The translations under genes and the position numbers were made by a program. From contig NZ_CP011975.1 of the NCBI RefSeq assembly GCF_001047675.1, positions 2,954,073-3,018,072 on the forward strand: a stretch of 64,000 nt of DNA, given 5' to 3'. Origin of the DNA: Yersinia aleksiciae. GTDB taxonomy: Bacteria; Pseudomonadota; Gammaproteobacteria; Enterobacterales; Enterobacteriaceae. The notes below the pieces were generated by a model. The model saw only the letters and a list, made by a program, of their open reading frames with translations. It did no database searches and was not told the DNA's origin. Below, in pieces: positions 1 through 9,193 of this stretch. The stretch's first letter is position 1. Every line of letters begins with the position of its first letter.

Positions 1-102
1 AAACTGTGCAACCGAGACGTGACTATTACTGACAAGGTAATACTCAGTATCGTCTTCCGTTAGCGGGAAGGGATCCTGATAGTGGAACGGTTTGTTTGAC
101 AT
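1..102 (-). CDS. Class I fumarase (FumA/FumB type), N-terminal fragment
   Basis: Only the first 34 codons are inside the window; the gene runs off the left edge. The peptide starts [14 protein letters not shown] and continues [12 protein letters not shown], matching the conserved start of the oxygen-sensitive [4Fe-4S] class I fumarases, which interconvert fumarate and malate in the cytosol. The ATG at 100-102 (complement) follows a GAGAA-type ribosome-binding site. None of the cluster-binding cysteines are in view, so identity rests on the N-terminal match alone. FumA and FumB cannot be told apart from this fragment, so no symbol is given. Confidence 0.85.
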   Translation of the reverse strand, partial: MSNKPFHYQDPFPLTEDDTEYYLVSNSHVSVAQF

Positions 103-420
103 ATTTTTCTCACATTCAACATCAGTTAGCGAAAGCGTTCGATAACAGAAACAAGCATTAGCAGAAATAAGCCGATATATTTTTTATCTATAACTTTAAC
201 CATGATCTTACTATAGATTGTCAGCGTGATGCGACGGCTCCACCCTCTTTATAAAGGGTGGATCTCATTTTCCGCACTTATCGATGGCTATGGCAGCATC
301 ACAGTGGGAAACTGGCCGACCGCCATGATATATCACTGCAATAAGCCCGTTTTTTATCGCTAAATTCTGAGTGTTGGGATGTTACATGACCGCGCTCAGG
401 GCGGTTACGCCTCCGGTGAG
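103..420. other. Intergenic region between fumarase and fucR
   Basis: No convincing gene is visible in these 318 bases. They contain the upstream region of the leftward fumarase gene and the 3' side of fucR. A perfect 8-bp inverted repeat (TCCACCCT / AGGGTGGA, 239-262) with an 8-nt loop could act as a terminator, though its T-rich flank is poor on both strands. A weaker stem (ACCGC / GCGGT, 389-405) lies just after the fucR stop codon. Confidence 0.6.
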
Positions 421-1131
421 TTACTCGGCATCCACATTTGAGATAACTTGTTCAACATCTTCCAGCGAGCCAATTTTTACTTCCCCAGTCCGGCACATTT
501 TACTCTTATCAATCAATAAAATGGATTGTGTGGCGCGCTTAAGCAGCATGGTTTTGAATTCGGCGTTAAAGGGATTCGAGTCCCACAAAATGCCATCGGT
601 ATCCATGCCCTCACAGGAGAAGATAAACAGGTCAATCTCGATGGTTTTCAGCAGCGAAAAGAGCGCAGGATTCACGTAGCAGGCATATTTGCGCTGTAAG
701 TGGCCGCCAGCGCTGATCAACTCGATATTTTGGTGTTTCGCCAGCTCCTGACAAATCCGCACGCTGTTGGTAAACACCGTAATATCAATATCCGGCAGTT
801 TTTTGGCTAAATACCAGCAGGTGGAGCTGGCATCCAGCGCAATCACCATGCCGCTTTCAATCAGTGACAGTGCATGGTCAGCGATGCTGGCTTTACTGGA
901 GAGGTGGCTTTTCAGCCGAGTAGTGAAGGGGTCACCGCTATCTTTGGTGGCTCGCTTGATGCTTTTTGCACGTCCGTGCTGACGGATGATCAAGCCCTGT
1001 GCCTGTAACTCATTCAGATCACGGCGAATGGTTTCCTGACTGACCGCCAGTAAGCGGGCCAGATCGGCGGTCGTCAATGTTTCTTGCTGCTTGAGGTGTT
1101 GCAGAATTTCCTGGTGACGAGACGCTTTCAT
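421..1131 (-). CDS. fucR: FucR, DeoR-family regulator of L-fucose genes
   Basis: A 236-residue DeoR-family transcription factor. In E. coli, FucR activates the fuc genes in response to fuculose 1-phosphate. Residues about 5-60 form the winged helix-turn-helix, with the family signature SQETIRRDLNEL. Residues about 75-230 form the sugar-phosphate-binding DeoRC domain, with ALDASSTCWYLA and IDLFIFSCEG as in E. coli FucR. I chose the ATG at 1129-1131 because GGAGAGG lies about 5 nt upstream; an in-frame ATG 8 codons earlier has no such site. It is the last gene of the leftward fucPIKUR unit, so its level should rise with induction. The likely DNA targets are the repeats at 6684-6841. Confidence 0.93.
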   Translation of the reverse strand: MKASRHQEILQHLKQQETLTTADLARLLAVSQETIRRDLNELQAQGLIIRQHGRAKSIKRATKDSGDPFTTRLKSHLSSKASIADHALSLIESGMVIALDASSTCWYLAKKLPDIDITVFTNSVRICQELAKHQNIELISAGGHLQRKYACYVNPALFSLLKTIEIDLFIFSCEGMDTDGILWDSNPFNAEFKTMLLKRATQSILLIDKSKMCRTGEVKIGSLEDVEQVISNVDAE

Positions 1132-1224
1132 GATCCTCTCCGTCAGCAAAGCCATGCATTTTATGCCAGAGGGGTACTGACATTAACTGCATGGCTAAAG
1201 GGGTGAGGTTACGTGATCATCCGA

Positions 1225-1665
1225 TTAAAAAACAGGCGTCACCCCCTTCTTTAGCAGAATATTGCCGTACTTGGCGGTCTCTCCTGTGATGACGATCGCA
1301 AATGCTTGCTGAGCGCGTTGGTAAAACGCAAAGCGCTCAATGCGCTCTATGGGGAGCGCCTTTTGAGTGCCAAACAGGGCGTGCAAATAGCGTTTTTCAA
1401 CCGAAGCATCGAGGGTGTCGCCATCAACGGCGGCCATCATCACTAGCGGCGGCGCATAACTGTCCAGTTCAAATAATGGGATGGTGGCTTCCAGCAGTGC
1501 ACTGACCGATAACCCATCAGCACGAATCACCTGCGGCCCGCCACTCTTACCCAAGGTATGGGCCGGAAAATGGGCGTCTGAGAAGATAATTTCATCGCCG
1601 TGTCCCATTTCAGCTAAGGTTTTTAGCAGTTGTGGCGACAGCAACGGCGAGATGGTTTTAAGCAT
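1225..1665 (-). CDS. fucU: L-fucose mutarotase FucU
   Basis: FucU (146 aa) interconverts the alpha and beta anomers of L-fucose, supplying FucI with its preferred form; the RbsD/FucU family forms cytosolic decamers. The signatures [17 protein letters not shown] (contains the catalytic His) and the C-terminal [12 protein letters not shown] are intact. The start overlaps the end of fucK by 8 nt, indicating translational coupling. Compared with E. coli FucU as I remember it (140 aa), there is an insertion of about five residues after FPAHTLG, giving LGKSGGPQV where E. coli reads MGPQV. This lies near the active-site loop; its effect is unknown. Confidence 0.93.
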   Translation of the reverse strand: MLKTISPLLSPQLLKTLAEMGHGDEIIFSDAHFPAHTLGKSGGPQVIRADGLSVSALLEATIPLFELDSYAPPLVMMAAVDGDTLDASVEKRYLHALFGTQKALPIERIERFAFYQRAQQAFAIVITGETAKYGNILLKKGVTPVF

Positions 1666-3154
1666 GACACTCTCCTTGCAAGGGCATAGTTTCGGTTATC
1701 AGAGCGGTGCTGGCGCTTAACGCCTGATATAACGGTTGTTGGTGACCCGGCTGATAATATTGGTAACGATAATTGACCTGCGCCCGCGCCTGTTCGGCAC
1801 TGGCGTAGTAGCCGGTCGCCTGCCAGGCAAACAGTGCCGCACCCAGCACTGTCGTTTCGGCTTCATCAATCACTTTCACTGGCAAGTTGAGCACGTCGGC
1901 TTTGATCTGGTTCCATAATCTATTGCGACTCCCCCCGCCGACCAGCAGCAGTTCACGGGTACGGAACTCACCAATTTTCTCCAGTACGGCCAGATTATTT
2001 TTCAATTGCCAAGCCAATCCTTCGAGTGCGGAACGATAAAAATGCCCGCGCCCACTCGACAGTGATACCCCTTGCCAGCCGCCGGACAGATGATGGCGGG
2101 TATTGCCCAGCAAGTTACAATCCATGCGCACGCCGTCAGCACCCGGTGCAATCATCTCGGCTTCGGCAATCATCTGCTGGTAAACATCGGCACAAGCCGC
2201 ATCGTGCCAATACAGCTGCCGAACCCACTCCAAGACACCCGATGCCAGCCATTGCAAACCGGGGTTAAAGAGCCGCGAGCAGCTGTCCAGTTCGCAAGTG
2301 GAACCCGCAAATTGGGGCAGTATGGCGGTATTAACTTGCGGTGTACGCACCATCAGAATCTCCCAAGTGCCCGATGACAGCACGGGCTGATCTAACTCTG
2401 CGCCTGAGCCGAATAGGGCGAACTGGGTGTCGTGACCGGCGGAGATAATCGGTATTCCTGCCGGGAGTCCTAGTTCAGCGGCACTACTCGGTAATAACGG
2501 GCCGATGATTTCACCCGCGGCGACCATCGGAGGGAAGAGATCGGCGTGAATACCTATTTTGTGTAAAATTGCGCTGCTGAATTGTTCACGTTTCACATCC
2601 AACAGTTGGCTCGTGCCCGCCATGGTGCGATCAGTGGTAAATTCCCCGGTGAGGCGCTGGTTGATCAACGATGAAATAAAGAGCCAGGCATGGGCCTGCT
2701 CAACTAAATCGGGTCGGTTCTCTTGTAGCCAAATCAACTTGTACAAGGTGTTGAAACTGAACTGACCGATACCGGATATTTGCTGTAATTTTTCGGCGGA
2801 CATATAGCGGGCGATATCCTCCATCACCGCTACGGTGCGCGGGCACTTCCAACTGATAATCGGGTACAGCATATTGCCTTTAGCATCCACCAGTGCGCCA
2901 TCGACGCCGAAGGTCGTCACTGTGACGGCGTGGATCTTATCCTGCTGAATCTGTGGCAGTAATTGTTGGCAACACTGGGCGAAACTGCGCAAAATGCCGT
3001 CCAACGGCCATAGCTGCCATTGCGGATTGGCCGGATCGGGCAAACTTTGGTTCGGCAGTACCGCTTTAGCGACCACCACGCCTTGGGGATCAACGGCGAT
3101 CGCCCGAATATTGGTTGCGCCGCAATCCAAAACAATGACCACATCGCGCTTCAT
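1658..3154 (-). CDS. fucK: L-fuculokinase FucK
   Basis: FucK (498 aa) phosphorylates L-fuculose to L-fuculose 1-phosphate, the substrate of FucA. It is an FGGY-family kinase: the first phosphate motif is [15 protein letters not shown] near residue 6, the catalytic aspartate lies in [11 protein letters not shown], and the C-terminal ATP-binding motif is [17 protein letters not shown]. The ATG at 3152-3154 has AGGAG 7 nt upstream and gives the E. coli-like start [12 protein letters not shown]; an earlier in-frame start would add seven unsupported residues. It lies 95 nt after fucI and overlaps fucU by 8 nt, so it belongs to the fucPIKUR transcript. Confidence 0.95.
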   Translation of the reverse strand: MKRDVVIVLDCGATNIRAIAVDPQGVVVAKAVLPNQSLPDPANPQWQLWPLDGILRSFAQCCQQLLPQIQQDKIHAVTVTTFGVDGALVDAKGNMLYPIISWKCPRTVAVMEDIARYMSAEKLQQISGIGQFSFNTLYKLIWLQENRPDLVEQAHAWLFISSLINQRLTGEFTTDRTMAGTSQLLDVKREQFSSAILHKIGIHADLFPPMVAAGEIIGPLLPSSAAELGLPAGIPIISAGHDTQFALFGSGAELDQPVLSSGTWEILMVRTPQVNTAILPQFAGSTCELDSCSRLFNPGLQWLASGVLEWVRQLYWHDAACADVYQQMIAEAEMIAPGADGVRMDCNLLGNTRHHLSGGWQGVSLSSGRGHFYRSALEGLAWQLKNNLAVLEKIGEFRTRELLLVGGGSRNRLWNQIKADVLNLPVKVIDEAETTVLGAALFAWQATGYYASAEQARAQVNYRYQYYQPGHQQPLYQALSASTALITETMPLQGECHA

Positions 3155-3249
3155 AAATGCTCCTGCTAGCCGCAAGGATGATTATTTGACTCAGGCGAGG
3201 TGTGATCCCACCTGAGTCATGCCATTTAACGCATTTCAAATATCGCGGC

Positions 3250-5034
3250 TCACTGTTTTTTGTATAAAGGGCCGTAATTCTGGCAAGCGCGGTAATCCTG
3301 CCCCTCGATATCCATGCCGTGTGCGCCCCAAGCCGTTGGCCGGTAAACACTCTCCTCTTCCACGTTGTGCATACAGACAGGAATGCGCAGCATGGACGCC
3401 AGCGTAATTAAGTCTGCGCCCACGTGGCCGATAGTTAGCACTCCGTGGTTAGCCCCCCAATTTGCCATCACAGAATACACATCGCTGAATGGCCCTTTGC
3501 CGGTCAGGCGCGGTGCAAACCAAGTGGTCGGCCAGCTTGAATCGGTGCGCTTATCCAAGGTGTCATGGACTGATTTCGGCAACTCAACGCTCCAGCCTTC
3601 GGCAATCTGTAACACTGGGCCGACACCCTTAATCAGGTTGATGCGGCTCATGGTAAATGGCACGCCACCACGGGTCAGGAAACGGGAAGAGAAGCCGCCG
3701 CCACGGAAATATTCATGGATCGCCGGACACCATTCGGTGGCCGCCAGACACGCATCGGCCTCTTGCTGGCTGATCTGCCAGTGCGGTTTAATCGTCGGTT
3801 TACCTTGGGCGTCATTTTGGCGGCAAGTGCCGTCCAGTGCGGCTGAACCTGAGTTGATCAGGTGGATAATACCCTGTTCAGCCACCCCCTCCAGTTGATG
3901 TCCGGTAACCCGTTGTACCGCTTCTGGTGACCAGTAAGTCCGGACGTCGGCAAAGATCTGCGCGGTGCCTGTCAGGGTATGACCAAATAGCATTGCGACA
4001 CCGTTCAAGCTGTCGTTTTCGGTGGCGATAACCATTGGCTCGCGCACCCCATTCCAGTCAAATGAGCTATTGAGCAGCGCTTCGGCGGTATCGCCATTGG
4101 GGTATTGATCTGTCCAGTGGCGCTGACCTTGGAACCCGGCGGCAATGGCGTTATAGCCCAGAGCCTCTTCACCAAAACCTTTGGCTGCCAGTGTTGGGTT
4201 GCCCTGCATCATGTCGCGAATACAGATTGCCATTTGCAAACTTTCACGCAGCACCGCGCGGCTGCTTTCTGCGGAACGGCGATACTGCTCGGTGTTTTTA
4301 TCCGGCCCGAATTTGAAGTTGTTATCCGCCCACGACAGCGCCAGCTCCAACTCCTGCTCATCATAGATTTTGTGATCAATACGGCGGCGCAGTTCGGTCA
4401 TATCCACCGCCTGGACTTTCATCCCTAACCACGACTCAAAGAAGTTGTGGTCAAGGATAGAACCGGCAATCCCCATTGATACCCCGCCAAGGGAGAGATA
4501 GCTTTTGCCTTTTAAGCTGGCAACCGCCAAACCTGCGCGGGTAAAACGCAGCAGTTTTTCTTGTACGTCGGCGGGGATGCGGGTGTCATTGGCATCTTGG
4601 ACGTCATGGCCGTAAATGGAGAAAGCAGGCAGCCCTTTCTGATTGTGTGCCGCCAGTGCCGCCGCCAGATAAACTGCGCCGGGACGCTCAGTACCATTGA
4701 AGCCCCAAATGGCTTTTGGGCGGAACGGGTCCATATCGATAGTTTCACTGCCATAGCACCAGCAAGGTGTCACGGTGATGGTCAGCCCGATATTTTGGGC
4801 GCTGAATTTATCGTCACAGGCCGCAGACTCGGCCATGCCGGCAATACAGGTGTCGGCAATCACACATTCAACTGGCGTACCGCACGGGTGACGCACTACT
4901 TCTTGTAGAAACTCCGCAGTGGCGCGGGCCATTTTCATGGTTTGTTCTTCCAGCGATTCACGGACCCCCATTCGACGTCCATCAATAACTGGGCGAATGC
5001 CAATTTTTGGTAATTTAATTGTCGTTTTCATCAT
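3250..5034 (-). CDS. fucI: L-fucose isomerase FucI
   Basis: FucI (594 aa; E. coli 591) converts L-fucose to L-fuculose, the first committed step, using Mn2+. The whole length aligns with E. coli FucI from memory, including the metal-ligand regions [10 protein letters not shown] (Glu), [14 protein letters not shown] (Asp) and [15 protein letters not shown] (His). Two tandem ATGs occur at the start. The AAGGA site is only about 4 nt from the first and 7 nt from the second, so the true protein may be one residue shorter. It is 49 nt downstream of fucP. The enzyme can also accept D-arabinose in relatives. Confidence 0.96.
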   Translation of the reverse strand: MMKTTIKLPKIGIRPVIDGRRMGVRESLEEQTMKMARATAEFLQEVVRHPCGTPVECVIADTCIAGMAESAACDDKFSAQNIGLTITVTPCWCYGSETIDMDPFRPKAIWGFNGTERPGAVYLAAALAAHNQKGLPAFSIYGHDVQDANDTRIPADVQEKLLRFTRAGLAVASLKGKSYLSLGGVSMGIAGSILDHNFFESWLGMKVQAVDMTELRRRIDHKIYDEQELELALSWADNNFKFGPDKNTEQYRRSAESSRAVLRESLQMAICIRDMMQGNPTLAAKGFGEEALGYNAIAAGFQGQRHWTDQYPNGDTAEALLNSSFDWNGVREPMVIATENDSLNGVAMLFGHTLTGTAQIFADVRTYWSPEAVQRVTGHQLEGVAEQGIIHLINSGSAALDGTCRQNDAQGKPTIKPHWQISQQEADACLAATEWCPAIHEYFRGGGFSSRFLTRGGVPFTMSRINLIKGVGPVLQIAEGWSVELPKSVHDTLDKRTDSSWPTTWFAPRLTGKGPFSDVYSVMANWGANHGVLTIGHVGADLITLASMLRIPVCMHNVEEESVYRPTAWGAHGMDIEGQDYRACQNYGPLYKKQ

Positions 5035-5083
5035 TGATCCTTGTGTTCTTTAGCGAAATTTAATTTATCAGTAACCGATAGAG

Positions 5084-6403
5084 TTAATTCACCGGTGCAG
5101 TTTTGAATTTGGCGAAAATAAAGATAATGGCGAAGCACAGTGCTGGAATAAGCTCAGCTGTCGGTATATTCCCCGCAGCATCACTGACCAGACCCATAAT
5201 AGGGGTGACAATACCGCCACCGACAATGGTCATCACAATAATAGATGAGCCGTATTTTGTATCCTGATTCAGGTTCTTTATCCCTAAAGAGAATATCGTC
5301 GGGTATTGTATTGACATAAACATGCTGCATAACGTCAGTGCTAATAATCCGATATGGCCGCCAAACGTCGCGGAGACAATACATAACAGCATTGAAATAA
5401 ACGCATAGGCTGCTAATACTTTTTCTGGCGCGAAACGGGTAATTAACCAAGTGCCACTGAATCTACCGATAAAGAAACAGACCATGGTCGCGGTTAAATA
5501 ATTGGCAGCATAGCCAGGGGTGATATTCGGTAACTCTTCAATGGCATAACGAATTAGATAGCTCCAACAGGCAGTTTGAGCGCCGACATAACAGAACTGT
5601 GCTAATACAGCCCAACGCCAGTGGGTTATTTTTAATAAACGCGGTAATGAAGCGAAGAAAGAAGTATTATGTGTGTCGTCAGATTCACTTTTTATTGTGG
5701 GAAAACGGGTGATAAGAATTAGTAACGCAACAAAAATCACGACTGCCACAATAATCAAATAGGGCAGTTGTACCGCTTTGACCAAGCTATGATGGTAGCT
5801 GTTTAAATCCTCAACAGACAATTTGTCTAATACTTCCTGTGTCTGATGGGGAACATTGGAGAGAATTAAACTTTGCCCGAACACCACGGCAATAATGGCA
5901 CCGAAAGAGTTAAAGGTCTGGGCCAGGTTGATACGGAAATGGCCGCTCTTCTCTGGTCCTAGCACGGTAACAAAGGGGTTTGCGGCAGTTTCAAGGCACC
6001 CCAAGCCAGCAGCAATAATAAATAAACCGATTAGAAACAAGGTATAATTCATTGCCTCAGCAGCAGGCCAGAACAGCGCGGCACCAAAAGCGTAGAACAG
6101 CAATCCAGTAATAATCCCAGCTTTATAACTAAACCTTTTCATCAAGATCCCAGCAGGAATAGGAATCAAAAAGTAACCAAAATAGAAGGCGGACTGAATC
6201 AACCCGGCTTGAAAATTGGTCAAGGTAAATGCCTGCTGAAACTGCGGTAATAAAATATCATTCAAATTATTGGCTACTGCCCAAAGGAAGAACAGTGAGC
6301 ACAGCAATGCAAAAGGAATCAGATATCGTTTTTTATTAGCCGACTCGTTACTTACCGAGGCGGAAATTTTGGTGCTATCTGTTTGTATGAGTATGTTTCC
6401 CAT
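5084..6403 (-). CDS. fucP: L-fucose:H+ symporter FucP
   Basis: FucP (439 aa; E. coli 438) is a 12-helix major facilitator that imports L-fucose with a proton across the inner membrane. The hydrophilic N-terminal tail is followed by helix 1 (PFALLCSLFFLWAVANNLND), which contains the Asp used in proton coupling in E. coli. The Glu in GLGCLETAANPF corresponds to the second coupling residue. The C-terminal half contains CYVGAQTACWSY and SIQYPTIFSLGIKNL. It is the first gene of the leftward unit, and its start follows GAGGGCACC. The 5' side faces the long regulatory region shared with fucA. Confidence 0.96.
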   Translation of the reverse strand: MGNILIQTDSTKISASVSNESANKKRYLIPFALLCSLFFLWAVANNLNDILLPQFQQAFTLTNFQAGLIQSAFYFGYFLIPIPAGILMKRFSYKAGIITGLLFYAFGAALFWPAAEAMNYTLFLIGLFIIAAGLGCLETAANPFVTVLGPEKSGHFRINLAQTFNSFGAIIAVVFGQSLILSNVPHQTQEVLDKLSVEDLNSYHHSLVKAVQLPYLIIVAVVIFVALLILITRFPTIKSESDDTHNTSFFASLPRLLKITHWRWAVLAQFCYVGAQTACWSYLIRYAIEELPNITPGYAANYLTATMVCFFIGRFSGTWLITRFAPEKVLAAYAFISMLLCIVSATFGGHIGLLALTLCSMFMSIQYPTIFSLGIKNLNQDTKYGSSIIVMTIVGGGIVTPIMGLVSDAAGNIPTAELIPALCFAIIFIFAKFKTAPVN

Positions 6404-6649
6404 GGTGCCCTCGTCGGATGAAGTTGCACTTATTTAACTATTTAATTAGACATAATGTTTGGTTAATAAAACGTAATAATCGGCGGAAATCTTTTACTTA
6501 ATGAATGACATTTTTGTTTCCCATGCCTGACATGCGTCGCTGAATGACAAATTGAAAACATCCTCATTGCGATAACGTCCATCATTTAGAAGGTAAAAGT
6601 TTCTAAAAAATATGAGCTGAATCACATTGATAACTCAATGCTGATTTTT

Positions 6650-6665
6650 TGTGATAACAGTCACT
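6650..6665. promoter_or_regulatory. Probable CRP-cAMP binding site
   Basis: The sequence TGTGA-TAACAG-TCACT matches the TGTGA-N6-TCACA consensus at 9 of 10 informative positions and is flanked by A/T runs, as usual for CRP. Catabolite activation of the fuc genes is known in E. coli. The site lies about 250 bp upstream of fucP and about 380 bp upstream of fucA. Confidence 0.6.
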
Positions 6666-6683
6666 TTAAATAAAAACATTTTA

Positions 6684-6841
6684 TGACCGTTTGAAATGAA
6701 TTGTGTTTCAAACACACAGTTATAATGACCGATTTTTCTATTTCCATCACAAACGGTCAATTCTTGCTTTAATGATATTTTTTTATTTAACTTATTAGTC
6801 GTGTTTTGACCGTTTAATTACATTGTTTTTTCAAACGGACA
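6684..6841. repeat. Three spaced inverted repeats with TGACCGTTT core; candidate FucR operators
   Basis: Two clear inverted pairs are present: TGACCGATT (6726-6734) with AAACGGTCA (6751-6759), and TGACCGTTT (6807-6815) with AAACGGACA (6833-6841). They span 34 and 35 bp. A third pair, TGACCGTTT (6684-6692) with the degenerate arm AAACACACA (6710-6718), also spans 35 bp. The equal arm spacing suggests a protein that contacts two half sites about three helical turns apart. FucR is the obvious candidate because its gene is in the regulated unit; that assignment is inference. Confidence 0.55.
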
Positions 6842-7044
6842 TTTTATAAAAACAGATGGTTATGAAGTGGCAGTAAAGTCATAAATAGTCATGACATGGC
6901 TCACATTTTCATGTGATTTATTTTTAACATTAATTAAATGAGCGAAATATATATCCCATATTCACAATTCTTAATGCTCATTAGTTCATATCCACTATCC
7001 CATTAATTTCATATTTAAGTATCCGTATCCTAAGAGAGGAACAA

Positions 7045-7692
7045 ATGAAGAGAGAAGCACTGGCGCGCGATATTATCAATACTTGCCTGGAGATGACTCG
7101 CTTGGGCTTGAATCAGGGGACGGCTGGCAATGTTAGCGTGCGCTATCAGGATGGGTTTCTAATTACGCCATCCGGTATTGCTTACGACAAACTCACCGAG
7201 TCGCACATCGTTTATATCGATGCTAGTGGCCACCATGAAGCGGGCAAAGTCCCCTCCAGCGAGTGGCGTTTTCATCAGGCGGTCTATCAGACCCGGCCAG
7301 ATGCGAACGCCGTGGTACATAACCACTCAGTCCACTGCACCGCGGTTTCGATTCTTAACCGTCCGATCCCGGCGATTCATTACATGATTGCCGCCGCTGG
7401 TGGTGATGATATTCCTTGCGCCCCCTACGCCACTTTTGGCACCAAAACACTGTCGGAGCATGTCGCCGTGGCGATGAAACACCGTAAGGCGACGTTACTG
7501 CAACACCACGGTTTAATTGCCTGCGAAGAGAATCTGGCTAAAGCGCTGTGGCTGGCCCATGAGGTTGAGGTGCTGGCGACACTGCTGTTGGCTATCTTGC
7601 CGATTGTCGATGAGGTGCCGGTGTTATCCAAAGAGGAGATCACTGTGGTTTTGGAAAAATTCAAAACCTACGGTTTGCGCGTCGAAGAGTAG
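7045..7692 (+). CDS. fucA: L-fuculose-1-phosphate aldolase FucA
   Basis: FucA (215 aa, the same length as in E. coli) cleaves L-fuculose 1-phosphate into dihydroxyacetone phosphate and L-lactaldehyde. It is a class II zinc aldolase. The catalytic Glu73 lies in SSEWRFH, and the zinc ligands His92 and His94 (VVHNHSVH) and His155 (LLQHHGLIA) are all present at the expected positions. AGAGAGGAAC precedes the ATG. It is the first gene of the rightward fucAO unit, 67 nt before fucO. Confidence 0.96.
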   Translation: MKREALARDIINTCLEMTRLGLNQGTAGNVSVRYQDGFLITPSGIAYDKLTESHIVYIDASGHHEAGKVPSSEWRFHQAVYQTRPDANAVVHNHSVHCTAVSILNRPIPAIHYMIAAAGGDDIPCAPYATFGTKTLSEHVAVAMKHRKATLLQHHGLIACEENLAKALWLAHEVEVLATLLLAILPIVDEVPVLSKEEITVVLEKFKTYGLRVEE

Positions 7693-7759
7693 TTTTGGGG
7701 CAAGAGACACATTTTTGGGTAAGGATTTTCTGGCGATTAAAAACACCGAGGAATCAATC

Positions 7760-8908
7760 ATGAACAGAATGATTTTAAACGAGATGTCGTGGTTTGGTCG
7801 TGGTTCACTGGCGGCTTTACCCAATGAAGTTAGGCGGCGAGGCTATCAAAAAGCGCTGGTGGTGACGGATAAGATGCTGCTCGAATGTGGCGTCGCGACT
7901 CGCTTAATTAGCCGCCTGGAGTGGGCTGGTCTGGATTTTGCGGTTTTTGATGCGGTCAAGCCCAATCCCACTATCAGTATGGTGCAGCAAGGGGTGGCCG
8001 CTTTTCGCCAAAGTGGGGCGGATTACCTGATAGCCCTTGGCGGTGGCTCACCGCAAGATACCTGCAAAGCCATCGGTATCATCATTAATAACCCTGAATT
8101 TGCCGATGTGCGCAGTCTGGAAGGGGTGACCGACACACGCAATGCTTGTGTGCCGATTCTGGCCATCCCGACCACCGCTGGGACTGCGGCAGAAGTCACC
8201 ATTAACTATGTGATTACCGACGAAGAGCGGCGGCGTAAATTTGTCTGTGTCGACCCCCATGCCATTCCAGCTGTGGCATTTATCGATGCCGATATGATGG
8301 ACAGCATGCCGCCTGCCCTTAAAGCGGCTACGGGGGTAGATGCCTTGACCCACGCAATCGAAGGTTACCTGACGAAAGGGGCTTGGGAGCTAACCGATGC
8401 GCTGCATCTTAAAGCCATTGAAGTTATCAGCCGCTCATTGCGTGCCTCGGTAAAAGGGGAGGCGGCCGCAACCGAAGATATGGCGCTTGGACAGTATATC
8501 GCGGGTATGGGATTCTCGAATGTGGGGCTGGGGTTGGTGCATGGGATGGCGCACCCTCTGGGGGCGTTTTATAACATGCCCCATGGCGTCGCCAATGCCA
8601 TTTTATTGCCCCATATCATGGGCTATAACGCCACTTATACCGGTGAGCGCTTCCGCCAAATCGCCATGGCAATGAGGGTAGAGAATGCGTCGACTTTACC
8701 GTTGGAAGAGGTGCGGGAACTAACCATTCAGGCGGTAATGGAATTGAATCGAGATATCGGCATTCCCTCCTGCTTAAGTGCCGTAGGGATGCGGGCCGAT
8801 GATATTCCGGCACTGGCCGCGGCGGCATTTGCGGATGTTTGCACCGGGGGAAATCCGCGTGAAGCCTCGGTGGATGAGATTATGGCGCTATACCATCAAG
8901 CCTGCTGA
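7760..8908 (+). CDS. fucO: Lactaldehyde reductase / L-1,2-propanediol oxidoreductase FucO
   Basis: FucO (382 aa) is an iron-dependent group III alcohol dehydrogenase. Under anaerobic conditions it reduces L-lactaldehyde from FucA to 1,2-propanediol, regenerating NAD+. The NAD-binding IALGGGSPQDTCKA and the metal motifs GVDALTHAIEGY and GLVHGMAHPLGAFYNMPHG are intact. The frame stays open upstream into fucA. I placed the start at 7760 because the family begins NRMILNE and CGAGGAA lies 7 nt upstream. A hairpin follows the stop, so fucAO ends here. Confidence 0.95.
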   Translation: MNRMILNEMSWFGRGSLAALPNEVRRRGYQKALVVTDKMLLECGVATRLISRLEWAGLDFAVFDAVKPNPTISMVQQGVAAFRQSGADYLIALGGGSPQDTCKAIGIIINNPEFADVRSLEGVTDTRNACVPILAIPTTAGTAAEVTINYVITDEERRRKFVCVDPHAIPAVAFIDADMMDSMPPALKAATGVDALTHAIEGYLTKGAWELTDALHLKAIEVISRSLRASVKGEAAATEDMALGQYIAGMGFSNVGLGLVHGMAHPLGAFYNMPHGVANAILLPHIMGYNATYTGERFRQIAMAMRVENASTLPLEEVRELTIQAVMELNRDIGIPSCLSAVGMRADDIPALAAAAFADVCTGGNPREASVDEIMALYHQAC

Positions 8909-8937
8909 TTAGAACGGTTACATATCACAAATTCATC

Positions 8938-8975
8938 ATAAAGCGGTGAGGTGAGGGTAATCCTCATTGCTTTAT
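8938..8975 (+). terminator. Likely terminator after fucO
   Basis: The arms ATAAAGCGGTGAGG (8938-8951) and CCTCATTGCTTTAT (8962-8975) pair along 14 positions, two of them G-T wobbles, around a 10-nt loop. The trailing T tract is short, so termination may be partial. Confidence 0.55.
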
Positions 8976-8988
8976 TGATACCAAACAA
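8975..8988. promoter_or_regulatory. Candidate FNR site upstream of dmsA
   Basis: TTGAT-ACCA-AACAA matches the FNR consensus TTGAT-N4-ATCAA at 9 of 10 positions. DMSO reductase operons are FNR-activated in E. coli, so the location fits, but it is about 210 bp upstream of the dmsA start and overlaps the preceding hairpin by one base. No transcription start can be fixed from the sequence. Confidence 0.45.
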
Positions 8989-9193
8989 CTCCCACGCGAC
9001 CCAAAAGGGGTAGGGTCATATTAGCGGGGCGGTATATTTATTATCCTAATTATAACAACTGCTGTAGTGGCACTAGGGTGCCTTTGCTGATTGCTCTCCC
9101 TCTCCCGCTGAATTACTCATTTTTTTGAATTAATCGGATGTCATCTATTGCGGGTGTCCTCCCTTTTCTGGAATGCAACCAAGTGGGAATCTT

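Larger units (their letters stand above)
6404..7044. promoter_or_regulatory. Divergent control region between fucPIKUR and fucAO
   Basis: This 641-bp, AT-rich region has no open reading frame of note and must hold the promoters of both fucose units. It contains a near-consensus CRP site (6650-6665) and a weaker one, TATGA-N6-TCACA (6611-6626). A third possible half-good CRP site, CATGA-N6-TCACA, lies at 6890-6905. The repeated core TGACCGTTT occurs in both orientations between 6684 and 6841. The arrangement matches the E. coli fuc locus, where CRP and FucR act from one divergent region. Confidence 0.8.

Noticed and set aside
7517-7759. Upstream extension of the fucO frame into fucA
   Set aside because: It overlaps fucA in another frame and has no SD; the family start is at 7760.
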